Shown: piece by piece, positions 36,786-44,831 of the stretch
Numbering within the stretch: the first letter of the stretch is position 1
Layout of the letters: each line of letters begins with the position of its first letter
The notes under the pieces: model-generated
What the model saw: the letters and a program-made list of their open reading frames with translations, nothing else
What the model was told of the DNA's origin: nothing
The model's database searches: none
DNA from: Thermodesulfobacteriota bacterium
Lineage (GTDB): Bacteria > Desulfobacterota > UBA8473
NCBI GenBank assembly: GCA_040757775.1
Contig: JBFLWQ010000008.1
Location: forward strand, 1-64,000
Length of the DNA stretch: 64,000 nt
Direction: 5' to 3'
Made by a program: the position numbers and the translations under genes

Positions 36786-37178
36786 TTACAACTCCAGATC
36801 AATTTCAGGCCCTTGTGCCAATGTATTTCTGATAATACAGTTTTTCCCAGCCCTTAAGACTGCTTTAGAACGGGGACCAGGATCTTTTGGGAGAGATATA
36901 TCCCCCACAATACTTGAAATCCTTAACTTGTTTCCTTCTTTGACAGCTTGAAAGGTTAAGTCTAATTCCATCCCCTTATGGGGAATATCGGCTGTCTGGC
37001 AATACGTGGCAATGTGAGCACCAACGCATGATCCTAGGGCAGCAACCAATAATTCCGCTGGTGAAGGACCTTTATCAGCCCCACCTTCATCTTTTGCCAT
37101 GTCCACCAGAAATCGATGATTACGTACATTGACCGAAAAACAGAGCCCACCTTCATGCTTGATATTGACGAGGTCCAT
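36786..37178 (-). CDS. OsmC family thiol-redox protein
   Basis: At 130 aa, it carries the two reactive cysteines of OsmC/Ohr proteins in LVAALGSCVGAH and AGKNCIIRN. Family members reduce organic hydroperoxides. Located between dsrC and the RsbRD-like gene, it may protect or act on the DsrC thiols, which is inference. Good family fit; its substrate is not evident. Confidence 0.85.
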   Translation of the reverse strand: MDLVNIKHEGGLCFSVNVRNHRFLVDMAKDEGGADKGPSPAELLVAALGSCVGAHIATYCQTADIPHKGMELDLTFQAVKEGNKLRISSIVGDISLPKDPGPRSKAVLRAGKNCIIRNTLAQGPEIDLEL

Positions 37179-37227
37179 CTGGAGCCTCCTCCCTCAACCC
37201 TTCATGAATAATAGTGAACTAAATTAT

Positions 37228-37548
37228 TTACACACAGCCGGTAGGCTTAGATAGTCCTGCCAGTTTGCATGCCCCTTTTGCCGGTCCTGATGGAAACAGT
37301 TCATATATGTACTTCAGTTTAAAATCACAGTCCTTGCAGAGCTTTCTGATCATTGGGGCAATACCATACTGGGCATAGTAATCCCTTATATAATTGATAA
37401 GCTTCCAATGGTCTTCAGTAAGTTCTCCTTCAATACCTTCCATGGCGGCGTAACCCTGCGCAAATTCCTTACTCCATTTATCAAGTTCCTGAAGGAAACC
37501 ATCTTCATCAACTTCGTAGGTCTGGCCTCCAATTTCAATTTGTGGCAT
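37228..37548 (-). CDS. dsrC: DsrC sulfur-carrier protein
   Basis: A 106-aa DsrC/TusE family protein with both C-terminal cysteines of true DsrC, in GACKLAGLSKPTGCV: penultimate Cys and a second ten residues before it. DsrAB loads a trisulfide onto these, which DsrMK reduces. The start has AGGAGG a few bases upstream. It is separated by 43 bases from the nitrilase gene and likely shares its transcript. Confidence 0.94.
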   Translation of the reverse strand: MPQIEIGGQTYEVDEDGFLQELDKWSKEFAQGYAAMEGIEGELTEDHWKLINYIRDYYAQYGIAPMIRKLCKDCDFKLKYIYELFPSGPAKGACKLAGLSKPTGCV

Positions 37549-37591
37549 ACTTCTTACCTCCTTTTGTTATTTTTTGGTCGTTATATAAAAG

Positions 37592-38458
37592 TCAATTAAA
37601 ATCTAATGGATCTGAATTTAGAATTGTAGGGTCAATTTGTGAAATCGAAAGTTCACCATATATCTCGGGACGACGACGGCTCAAAAAGAAACCCATTTTA
37701 CTCTTTCGTACCTGTATCAGATCACTTACCCTCAAATCAGCTATGACAATCTTCTCCTCATCGCCATAGGCATCTACTATTATATTACCTTTTGGGTCAA
37801 ATACCAGAGCCACTCCGGGAAACGATCCGCCTTCATCATAGTTGCCTACCTGATTACATGCCACCACAAAAATGCTGTTATCATAAGCACGTGCAGACAG
37901 ATATCGCAACCATCGTTCCCCCTTTTCCACAGATGTCTCTCGTGGAGAGGCATAAGGCAGAAAGAGAACCTCCACCCCTCTCAACGCGAGGATAGTGGTT
38001 AATTCAGGGAAATGCGTGTCATAACAGAGTTCAATGCCAAAGATCATTTTGGGATGTCGATAAGTGGAAAATTCATTACCATGACTGTATATGTTCCCCT
38101 CATTGGGAGCAAGGTGGAGTTTCCTGTAGACGCTACCAAGTCCATGGGGTGAGGTCACAATATGACTGATAAATAGGCTATCTCCATCCCCTCTTTCTAT
38201 CAGACCACTCAATATTGTTAAGCCAGTAGCTCTGGAGATGCTAACCAGGGCATCACTGCTGGGACCGGGAATCGGCTCAGCGTAGGAGCTGATTATTTCA
38301 TGGACACTGTAACCGGTTATGCTCGCTTCAGGGAAACAGATTATATCAACCCCTTTATCAGCAGCCTCTCTGACAAACGATTCAATTCGCGAAAGGTTAT
38401 CAGACGTTTTCCCCACAACTGAACACATCATCACCGCAGCAACTCGTACATCTTCCAT
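37592..38458 (-). CDS. Carbon-nitrogen hydrolase (nitrilase superfamily)
   Basis: This 288-aa enzyme has the full Glu-Lys-Cys triad: CFPEASITGY, YRKLHLAPNEG and GIELCYDTHFPE. The family hydrolyses amides or nitriles and the substrate is not evident. It lies between dsrN and dsrC, 22 bases after dsrN, so it is part of the dsr transcript. Possibly it acts on an amide of the siroheme-amide route, which is only an inference from position. Confidence 0.82.
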   Translation of the reverse strand: MEDVRVAAVMMCSVVGKTSDNLSRIESFVREAADKGVDIICFPEASITGYSVHEIISSYAEPIPGPSSDALVSISRATGLTILSGLIERGDGDSLFISHIVTSPHGLGSVYRKLHLAPNEGNIYSHGNEFSTYRHPKMIFGIELCYDTHFPELTTILALRGVEVLFLPYASPRETSVEKGERWLRYLSARAYDNSIFVVACNQVGNYDEGGSFPGVALVFDPKGNIIVDAYGDEEKIVIADLRVSDLIQVRKSKMGFFLSRRRPEIYGELSISQIDPTILNSDPLDFN

Positions 38459-38480
38459 TTTTCAACCAATATCTCTCTTC

Positions 38481-39944
38481 CTAGAAATTGAGAGCAACGG
38501 GGAAGCATCTTCCACATAAAGACGCATCTTCTCTATTTTTAGCATGTTTCCGGCTATAACAAGCGGCATTATCAAATAGACTTCTAGCCCACTTATCTGT
38601 TCCTAAAGCATGCAAATGAGAGTAGGTAGCCAGGACATTCTTATAGCAGAGGCCATCCCTTCTCCCGTCAATACCATATCCTCGCTTGACCCTAAATGCC
38701 GGTGTAAGTTGATCTTTTCCCCAGTCGAGGATTTTCGAATAGTGAAATTCATGACCACACAAGGTCTCTCCTACCCCGAAATAAGGATTGGGCTGATCTA
38801 CCTCCATGATAGTGTACCCATGACCCTCAGGTTTTTCTTGTAAAACAAAGGTCAGAGGAAAAACTCCCACCATTGGAAATGTCTTCTTTTCAACGATCAG
38901 TTGTTCCCCCAAATACATCAGCCCTCCACACTCAGCATAAACGGGAAGGCCTCTTTCTACAGCCTCACGCAGAGATCTTTTAAAATTCCGATTGGATGCT
39001 AACTTTTCAGCATGGGTTTCAGGAAAGCCTCCCCCTATGTAGAGAGCATCTATGGGAGGGAGTTCATCCTGAACAAGGGCACTGCACTCCACTATTTTCG
39101 CTCCAAGCTTTTCCAGAGCTTCCAGGTTATCAGGATAGTAGAACCAGAAAGCTGAATCCCTAATTACCCCAATCCGCGGCATTTTTGATGAATTTAGGGG
39201 CAATGCTTTTTCTTTCCCATCTTTACTGGGATCATCATAACTCAAAAAAGGGGCATCGACTGCAATCTTCCATATCCTCTCCACATCTATATACCGTTCA
39301 ACAATTCTGGCAGCTTCATCTACAGCTTTTCTGGCATCCGGGTGTTCCTGGGGCGGAACTAATCCCATATGCCTTTCTGGAAAAACCCCACCCTTCATTT
39401 TGGGAACAGCCCCTAATACAGGAATCCCACATTTCTCTTCTATTGCAGTACGCACAATGGATTCGTGACGGTTCCCTGAAATCCGATTCAGGACAACTCC
39501 TTTTATAGAAACTTCAGGATCAAAATGTTGACAGCCAAATATCATGGCGGCAACAGTACGTGTTGCCATACTACAATCGACTACCAGAACAACTGGAATC
39601 TGAAGCATTTTTGCAAGCTCGGCGGTGCTGTAACTCCCCTGTGGATCCATACCATCGAAAAGGCCTCTATTGCCCTCCACCAGGGCACCATGGGTTTGGT
39701 TAGTATGGATTGCAAAGGAAGAAAAGAGACCCTCTCTTCCCATCAAGAATGTATCCAGATTGTAACAGGGCAGACCAGATGCCAGAGAAAGCCAGGCTGC
39801 ATCTATATAATCAGGGCCTTTTTTAAAAGGAGAAAACGCCTGCCCTGCCCTGCGAAGACAGGCTGCTGCCCCTACTGTGAGGAGAGTCTTGCCTGAGTTT
39901 CCTCGAAGGGCAGAGAAGGCTACCCTCGAACAGTTTACTGCCAT
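38481..39944 (-). CDS. dsrN: Cobyrinic acid a,c-diamide synthase-like DsrN
   Basis: A CbiA/CobB-type ATP-dependent amidotransferase that amidates siroheme for DsrAB. From the ATG at 39944 it is 487 aa: GNSGKTLLTVGAAACLRRAG (ATP site), FSPFKKGPDYIDAAWLS, a C-terminal triad domain with AECGGLMYLGE. The frame is open to 40040 but that extension overlaps dsrD and has no homology. It follows dsrD by 13 bases. Confidence 0.88.
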   Translation of the reverse strand: MAVNCSRVAFSALRGNSGKTLLTVGAAACLRRAGQAFSPFKKGPDYIDAAWLSLASGLPCYNLDTFLMGREGLFSSFAIHTNQTHGALVEGNRGLFDGMDPQGSYSTAELAKMLQIPVVLVVDCSMATRTVAAMIFGCQHFDPEVSIKGVVLNRISGNRHESIVRTAIEEKCGIPVLGAVPKMKGGVFPERHMGLVPPQEHPDARKAVDEAARIVERYIDVERIWKIAVDAPFLSYDDPSKDGKEKALPLNSSKMPRIGVIRDSAFWFYYPDNLEALEKLGAKIVECSALVQDELPPIDALYIGGGFPETHAEKLASNRNFKRSLREAVERGLPVYAECGGLMYLGEQLIVEKKTFPMVGVFPLTFVLQEKPEGHGYTIMEVDQPNPYFGVGETLCGHEFHYSKILDWGKDQLTPAFRVKRGYGIDGRRDGLCYKNVLATYSHLHALGTDKWARSLFDNAACYSRKHAKNREDASLCGRCFPVALNF

Positions 39945-39957
39945 CTCTTTACTTTTT

Positions 39958-40197
39958 CTACTCCTCATCCTCAGCGCCGTGTTGCTTGCCGGCACCCTTG
40001 AGTCCGATGAGTGTAGTGCTACCACTTGACCAGTACTCAAGGAGCCCCTCAGTAACCATTGAGTTTACAAGCTTCTTTACGTCTCTTGGCTTCCAGTCTG
40101 GAAACATAGCATTGAAGTCTTTCAAATAGAACTTTGTCTTGCCTGTCTTGCCCTTTAATGTATCGAGTATAAGTTTTTTATCCTCTTCGATACCCAT
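39958..40197 (-). CDS. dsrD: DsrD, allosteric activator of DsrAB
   Basis: A 79-aa winged-helix-like protein (KTKFYLKDFNAMFPDWKPRD), matching DsrD. DsrD activates DsrAB for sulfite reduction and is nearly confined to organisms running the pathway reductively. It lies 16 bases after dsrB. A Glu/Asp-rich tail ends the protein. Confidence 0.92.
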   Translation of the reverse strand: MGIEEDKKLILDTLKGKTGKTKFYLKDFNAMFPDWKPRDVKKLVNSMVTEGLLEYWSSGSTTLIGLKGAGKQHGAEDEE

Positions 40198-40213
40198 TTA
40201 GCACCCCTTTTCT

Positions 40214-41329
40214 CTAAAATTTAAATTGTGTGCTCTGTCGCCATGTCGTATACGCAAAGCGGTAATCGTCAATAAGATGCTCTGTAAAAGGCAAACCCGT
40301 CTTCTCAAAGAACCTCTCCCAGCCAATCCTCTCAGCCCAATCACCAAGGCGCTCATATTTATTTGCGTCTTCCACATAGGCGTACAGGATTTTTTTGATC
40401 GCCTCTACTGTTGAGTCCCAACGTGGGGGTTCATTGGGGAGGAAAGGAACCACAACCTTGGAAAACTTAGGTTCACTTATCCTGTTAGATATCTTACCGC
40501 CCACCAGCAGGGCAACGCCACTTCCCTCTTCATCAGCCAACGGCATACTTGGGCACATGGTATAGCAATTACCACAAAACATGCATCTCTCGTTTTTAAC
40601 AGCAACGGTCTTTTTCCCATCCACTGTAGCAGGCTTGATAGCTCCGGTGGGACATGCTGCGATAGCTAAGGGAATCTCACACATATTGTCCAGATGCTCA
40701 TGGTCCAGCATAGGGGGTTTACGATGGATACCGAGAATAGCAATGTCAGAGCAGTGGACCGCACCGCACATATTTAGGCAGCATGCAAGGGAAATGCGAA
40801 CCTGTGCGGGAAACCTCATGTTCTGAAAATCATCATATAACTCGTCCATCACGCACTTTACAACACCTGATGCATCTATTGCCGGAGTATGGCAGTGAAT
40901 CCACCCCTGGGTATGAACTACGTTGGTAAGGCCAGCACCAGTCCCACCCCTTGGAAACTTCTTTGATCCACCTGCAAATTCTCTCTTTTCAAGATCCTCC
41001 ATAAGCGGTTTCAATTTTGATTCATCATCTACCATAAACTCGATGTTGTTGCGGGTAGTGAACCTTAGATACCCGCCACAGTGTTTATCAGCAATCTCGC
41101 ATATCTCACGGATATGCGTTACACTCATAAGCCGGCAGCCACCTACCCTCACCGTGTAAACCTTTGCACCTGTTTCAGAGACATGCATAAGCACACCCGG
41201 TTCAAGAATATCATGGTACAACCATTTACCATAATTTTCCTTAATGACAGGTGGCAAAAACTCTTCATAATTTCGTGGACCTATATCGGTTATTCTATCC
41301 TTCAACGGATCTTTTGGATCGTAGCCCAT
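40214..41329 (-). CDS. dsrB: Dissimilatory sulfite reductase beta subunit
   Basis: A 371-aa subunit of DsrAB with siroheme/4Fe-4S core text [17 protein letters not shown] and a ferredoxin insert [18 protein letters not shown]. It reduces sulfite with electrons from DsrC and Dsr partners. It starts 12 bases after dsrA and ends 16 bases before dsrD. Confidence 0.95.
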   Translation of the reverse strand: MGYDPKDPLKDRITDIGPRNYEEFLPPVIKENYGKWLYHDILEPGVLMHVSETGAKVYTVRVGGCRLMSVTHIREICEIADKHCGGYLRFTTRNNIEFMVDDESKLKPLMEDLEKREFAGGSKKFPRGGTGAGLTNVVHTQGWIHCHTPAIDASGVVKCVMDELYDDFQNMRFPAQVRISLACCLNMCGAVHCSDIAILGIHRKPPMLDHEHLDNMCEIPLAIAACPTGAIKPATVDGKKTVAVKNERCMFCGNCYTMCPSMPLADEEGSGVALLVGGKISNRISEPKFSKVVVPFLPNEPPRWDSTVEAIKKILYAYVEDANKYERLGDWAERIGWERFFEKTGLPFTEHLIDDYRFAYTTWRQSTQFKF

Positions 41330-41341
41330 TCACATAACCTC

Positions 41342-42652
41342 CTATCTCTGGTGTTTTTTCCTGAATTCTTTAATATCCCTGTCCCATCCCCCTGGAACAT
41401 CCTCTTCCTTCCAGAAGATGTAAGGGTTCGATCTTGGTTCCTGGATCATTCGAGGGTCTGGCTCAATTTCTAATACCTCTAAAAACTTCTGGAAACCAAC
41501 TCTCTGGATCATCTCACCAAGACGCTCTCTGTTTTTACCCTCTTCAGACCAAAAGTCCCAAACCTTCTCGATCAGATCTTTTAGCTCATCATATGGTTCT
41601 TCTATCTTCATGAATGGGACAGTCAAAGTGGACATCTGGGCACCCTCCAGGATCGGGGCTTTTGCGCCAAAGAGTATAGATGCTCCTGTATCCTGGCCAA
41701 TTCTCAGTGCCCTGGGCATTACATTGATACAATGCATACAGCGGGTGCATTCTTTATTATCGATCTTAAGTTTCTTTCCATCCCACTCCATACACTGGGT
41801 TGGGCAGAGACCTATCACCTCTTTTTGGATATCGAAGGTTCCCCAGTCGCGTCCTGAATGGGCACCTGCATTAGGTTTAAACTCACCGCCAACATATTCC
41901 CTCACAGCCCCCTGATCGATACGGATGTCATCCCGCCATGTTCCTATAACCGACATGTCAGCTCTTGCTATAGATGCCACGCAACCATTGGGGCAGCCAT
42001 CAAACTTAAATTTGAATTTATACGGAAATGCAGGCCTGTGCAGCTCGTCTTGATACTCCATAGTCAGGTCGTAACACAAAGCCATAGTATCGTAGCAGGC
42101 ATATTCACAGCGAGCCATCCCTATACAGTCCGACGGAGTTCTAAGGTTGGAACCCGAACCACCAAGGTCCTGATTAAGGTCATGGGTAAGCTCCCAAAAG
42201 ATCTCTTCCAACTGCGGTGTTGTAGTCCCAAGCAATATTATATCACCTGTAGAACCGTGCATGTTGGTAAGACCACTACCGCGTCTCTCCCATAAATCAC
42301 AAAGTTGCCTCAAAAATTCAGTGGAATAAAACTTACTTGAAGGTTGGTTGACACGCATTGTATGAAAATCTCTCACCCCGGGGAATTGGTCAGGCTGGTC
42401 GCAATATCTGCCTATTACACCACCGCCGTATCCAAAAACGCCAACAATTCCACCGTGTTTCCAGTGGACTACCTTGTCTTTGTAAGTAAGTTCAAGAAGA
42501 CCTAGTAGATCATCACAAGCCTCCTTTGGGGCATGTAATTCAACACTGGTCTTTCCCCTATTCTCTGCCTCCTGCTTAATATCAGAGACAAAACTTGGCC
42601 ACCTTCCCTTCTCTAGCTCATCGAGCATAGGAGTTTTATGTTTTGCCATCAA
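41342..42652 (-). CDS. dsrA: Dissimilatory sulfite reductase alpha subunit
   Basis: The 436-aa subunit has the siroheme-[4Fe-4S] cysteine motifs CIGMARC (C-x5-C) and CPNGC (C-x3-C), and an inserted ferredoxin domain with CTRCMHCINVMPRA. It shows the family opening MAKHKTPMLDELEKGRWPSFV. A GGAGGT ribosome site lies just ahead. It begins the dsr transcript that runs to dsrP with no gap over 72 bases. Confidence 0.95.
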   Translation of the reverse strand: MMAKHKTPMLDELEKGRWPSFVSDIKQEAENRGKTSVELHAPKEACDDLLGLLELTYKDKVVHWKHGGIVGVFGYGGGVIGRYCDQPDQFPGVRDFHTMRVNQPSSKFYSTEFLRQLCDLWERRGSGLTNMHGSTGDIILLGTTTPQLEEIFWELTHDLNQDLGGSGSNLRTPSDCIGMARCEYACYDTMALCYDLTMEYQDELHRPAFPYKFKFKFDGCPNGCVASIARADMSVIGTWRDDIRIDQGAVREYVGGEFKPNAGAHSGRDWGTFDIQKEVIGLCPTQCMEWDGKKLKIDNKECTRCMHCINVMPRALRIGQDTGASILFGAKAPILEGAQMSTLTVPFMKIEEPYDELKDLIEKVWDFWSEEGKNRERLGEMIQRVGFQKFLEVLEIEPDPRMIQEPRSNPYIFWKEEDVPGGWDRDIKEFRKKHQR

Positions 42653-42668
42653 AATACCTCCATTCCTA

Positions 42669-42684
42669 AGTTTAAATTTAAACT
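42669..42684. promoter_or_regulatory. 16-bp perfect palindrome in dsrA leader
   Basis: AGTTTAAATTTAAACT reads the same on both strands, 17 bases before the dsrA start. Eleven of these bases (AAATTTAAACT on the minus strand) recur with the same orientation and similar distance upstream of the aprB ribosome site (near 30767-30777). It may be a shared regulator site or an AT-rich accident. Confidence 0.35.
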
Positions 42685-42740
42685 ACCTTCAATTAATATG
42701 GATTTTGTATCTACTCACCCCCTCCCAAAGAACATTGGTA

Positions 42741-42769
42741 ATTGTATTCAAACCCTCTGATCAAGGCAA
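42741..42769 (-). promoter_or_regulatory. Candidate sigma-70 promoter for dsrA
   Basis: Reading the minus strand, TTGCCT (42769-42764) and TACAAT (42746-42741) are 17 bases apart, about 90 bases before dsrA. The gap to the upstream TPR gene is 180 bases and holds no other gene. Confidence 0.4.
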
Positions 42770-42832
42770 GGGATAACACTATCTAATTTAATTAGTTAGA
42801 ACCATATCAAGTTATCCTGCCATTATTATAGT

Positions 42833-43459
42833 TTATAAAGAACGATACGCTTTCAATTCTTTCAAGAGATCCGGGTGTACATCAAAACCAAACTCTGCCG
42901 CCTTATTGTAATGTTCCTCTGCCTTTTTGAATTCCCCTTTTTCGAAGTAGGCAATGGCCAGGTTATTATGTGCGACTGCAAAGTTAGGGGCAATATCGAT
43001 AGCCTTCTTACTACACTTAATACTTTCTTCAATGTTTCCCTGCCTGAGATAGGCACTTCCAAGGGTACTCAGAGCCTGAACAAATTTTGGGTCTTTTTTA
43101 ACTGCCACCTGGAGCATATCAATTGCCTTTTCTACTTCCCCTTTCTGCAAATAGGCGAATCCCAGGTTACCATAAGGAATGGCAAAATCAGACCTTAACT
43201 CTATAACCTTCTTACAGGTATCGATACCCTTCTCAATTTCTCCCTTTTGGAAATATATCCCACTCAAGTTGATGTATGCCTCTACCATGCTAGGGCTTTC
43301 ATCTATAGCCTCTTCAAATTCGGATATTGCTTCATCCCATTTATGCTGCTTTATAAGCGCGATCCCTAAGTTGTAATGGGTAAGCGCACAACCCGGGTTC
43401 TCAATTAACCTATGCCTGAGATCTTTCACATAACCTTCTAAGAGTAACTCTTCACTCAT
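42833..43459 (-). CDS. Tetratricopeptide repeat protein
   Basis: This 208-aa protein is almost wholly five tandem 34-residue TPRs (residues about 16-185), each with the G/A..Y...G pattern, for example HYNLGIALIKQHKWDEAISE. There is no signal peptide. TPRs hold protein complexes together. It overlaps the upstream 113-aa gene by four bases (ATGA), so both are coupled, and it precedes dsrA on the same strand. Confidence 0.85.
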   Translation of the reverse strand: MSEELLLEGYVKDLRHRLIENPGCALTHYNLGIALIKQHKWDEAISEFEEAIDESPSMVEAYINLSGIYFQKGEIEKGIDTCKKVIELRSDFAIPYGNLGFAYLQKGEVEKAIDMLQVAVKKDPKFVQALSTLGSAYLRQGNIEESIKCSKKAIDIAPNFAVAHNNLAIAYFEKGEFKKAEEHYNKAAEFGFDVHPDLLKELKAYRSL

Positions 43460-43797
43460 AGCTTACCATTCTTCAAGAGGCGTTGATACCAACAGGAAAA
43501 CTCGTACATCGCTCTGTATCGGTCTTTACCGCTAATAATTCCTGTACAGATTTCCCATACCCCTTGGCCATATTCATTACTGTAATCTTCGTGACTGCAT
43601 GTTTGAAGAAAGTTCTTTGCAAGTTCCCATGCCGCATGTCTTCCTTGGCTTACCCTCATATCGATTGGGTCCTTTGGGTCTAAAAAAGGATCCCATCTGC
43701 CGTATCCTCTGGCCAGGATTTTCTTCTTATTCCTGGCCGACATCCCATCGAAGACAGCCTTTTTCCTTTCCTCCTGTTCAGGGGAAAGCCTATTCAT
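43456..43797 (-). CDS. Conserved hypothetical protein, 113 aa
   Basis: A soluble protein starting MNRLSPEQEERKKAVFDGMS, with YGRWDPFLDPKDPIDMR and a Trp/Tyr-rich C-terminus YGQGVWEICTGIISGKDRYR. I do not recognise a Pfam family by name, but similar proteins seem to occur in sulfate reducers. Coupled to the TPR gene downstream. The promoter and operator just upstream make it the first gene of that pair. Confidence 0.6.
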   Translation of the reverse strand: MNRLSPEQEERKKAVFDGMSARNKKKILARGYGRWDPFLDPKDPIDMRVSQGRHAAWELAKNFLQTCSHEDYSNEYGQGVWEICTGIISGKDRYRAMYEFSCWYQRLLKNGKL

Positions 43798-43858
43798 CTA
43801 AATATCCTATTATTTAGCATGGTTACTAAGTGCACCCTGTTCTAACCGGGGAAAATAT

Positions 43859-43876
43859 TGAATGAATACTCATTCA
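43859..43876. promoter_or_regulatory. FadR (TetR-type)-like operator
   Basis: TGAATGAATACTCATTCA has perfect 7-bp arms around ATAC. It matches the consensus I recall for the Bacillus FadR/YsiA acyl-CoA-responsive repressor, TGAATGAMTANTCATTCA. It lies 12-29 bases downstream of the -10 box of the candidate promoter at 43888-43916, a position fit for repression. Confidence 0.5.
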
Positions 43877-43887
43877 CAAACTTTTGC

Positions 43888-43916
43888 AAAATACCACTGC
43901 ACCTTAAAAAAGTCAA
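43888..43916 (-). promoter_or_regulatory. Candidate sigma-70 promoter for 113-aa/TPR pair
   Basis: Minus strand: TTGACT (43916-43911), 17-base spacer, TATTTT (43893-43888), about 90 bases before the 113-aa ORF. The FadR-like palindrome lies over or just after the expected start of transcription. Confidence 0.45.
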
Positions 43917-44029
43917 CAGTTTTTTCTAAGAGGTTTGAATTGGAATTAATTACTTTCTCGCAACCCATGAATGATACTATCAGAGGCTGTTTGACCCAAA
44001 AACCCTGTTATGTTCGCCCTAAAAAAATC

Positions 44030-44353
44030 TTAATGTAATTTTGAACGGATTTCCTTGCCTGCAAGAGGATTATAAAGCTTCATTATAGCAGCCTTCATAA
44101 CATCCAGAGTCTTCATATTCACTATAAAACCCATAAGGGTATTTTCTGCCTCTTCTGGAAGCACACAAGCATTGGAAGAGTCTGTTGTCATGTTTGGGAA
44201 ACCCTTACAAATTTTCTTATGCTCCTTCTGGGTAATACCTACCTGAATCACCTTTTTACCACTTATCTCCTTAACCTGATCTGCTAACCCAGCATTTTCA
44301 ATCTTCTTGAATTTTTCATTATCCAAAAAGATATTAATGTAATAATCTGCCAT
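44030..44353 (-). CDS. Hypothetical protein, 107 aa
   Basis: A small alpha/beta-looking protein (YYINIFLDNEKFKKIENAG, then VIQVGITQKEHKKICKGF, two Cys). No family recognised. It follows the sigma-54-linked ferredoxin gene by 111 bases on the same strand, so it may share that transcript. AGGAGG precedes the ATG. Confidence 0.6.
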   Translation of the reverse strand: MADYYINIFLDNEKFKKIENAGLADQVKEISGKKVIQVGITQKEHKKICKGFPNMTTDSSNACVLPEEAENTLMGFIVNMKTLDVMKAAIMKLYNPLAGKEIRSKLH

Positions 44354-44464
44354 ATGAATACCTCCTTATTTCCTTATTCATAAACATTAGCACATCTAGT
44401 GACATAGCAACTAGCATCTTTGTACACAGAATACCTGCCTTTACCCAAACATAGCCTTGGAATT

Positions 44465-44704
44465 TCAATATTCCTGCTCTACATCCCTTGAAAATTCACC
44501 ACTCTCCCCAATAATGCTCAATGCCCCTGTCTCACATACTACTATACAGTTCTCACATCCGAAGCATTCCCCCCCAGTTATCAGGGGAGCACAACCATAC
44601 TTTCTTTTAATCAGTATCTCATTGGGGCAAACGTCCACGCATAACCCACAACAATTACACTTTTCTTCATCTATAAGAATCCGAACCATCGAGGCAATAC
44701 TCAT
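44465..44704 (-). CDS. 2[4Fe-4S] ferredoxin
   Basis: A 79-aa ferredoxin with CNCCGLCVDVCP and CFGCENCIVVCETG, both full C-x2-C-x2-C-x3-C motifs. A shorter start (Met6) is possible. It is the first gene after the sigma-54 promoter at 44741-44757 and lies next to a two-component system. It could be an electron donor to the sulfur or acyl pathways. Confidence 0.85.
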   Translation of the reverse strand: MSIASMVRILIDEEKCNCCGLCVDVCPNEILIKRKYGCAPLITGGECFGCENCIVVCETGALSIIGESGEFSRDVEQEY

Positions 44705-44740
44705 TACTCTCTAGAATATTATATTCCTAACTAAAAAGAG

Positions 44741-44757
44741 TAGCAAAAAACATGCCA
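44741..44757 (-). promoter_or_regulatory. Sigma-54 promoter
   Basis: Minus strand: TGGCATGTTTTTTGCTA, giving GG-N10-GC with -24 TGGCA and -12 TTGC, close to consensus. It ends 37 bases before the ferredoxin ATG, a normal leader. An NtrC-family activator gene is next to it (45043-46416). This region (44705-45042) contains no gene. Confidence 0.7.
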
Positions 44758-44816
44758 TGAAAAATTCACTGACTATGATTTGGAATCAGATCGCAGTATT
44801 AAATATCCTTAATAAT

Positions 44817-44831
44817 ATAGTTAGGAACTAT
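44817..44831. promoter_or_regulatory. Possible activator-binding inverted repeat
   Basis: ATAGTT-AGG-AACTAT (44817-44831) is a perfect 6-bp inverted repeat about 60-75 bases upstream of the sigma-54 -24 element, where enhancer sites for NtrC-type regulators lie. A half-like TTCCTAACT occurs again near 44724-44732. Confidence 0.35.
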
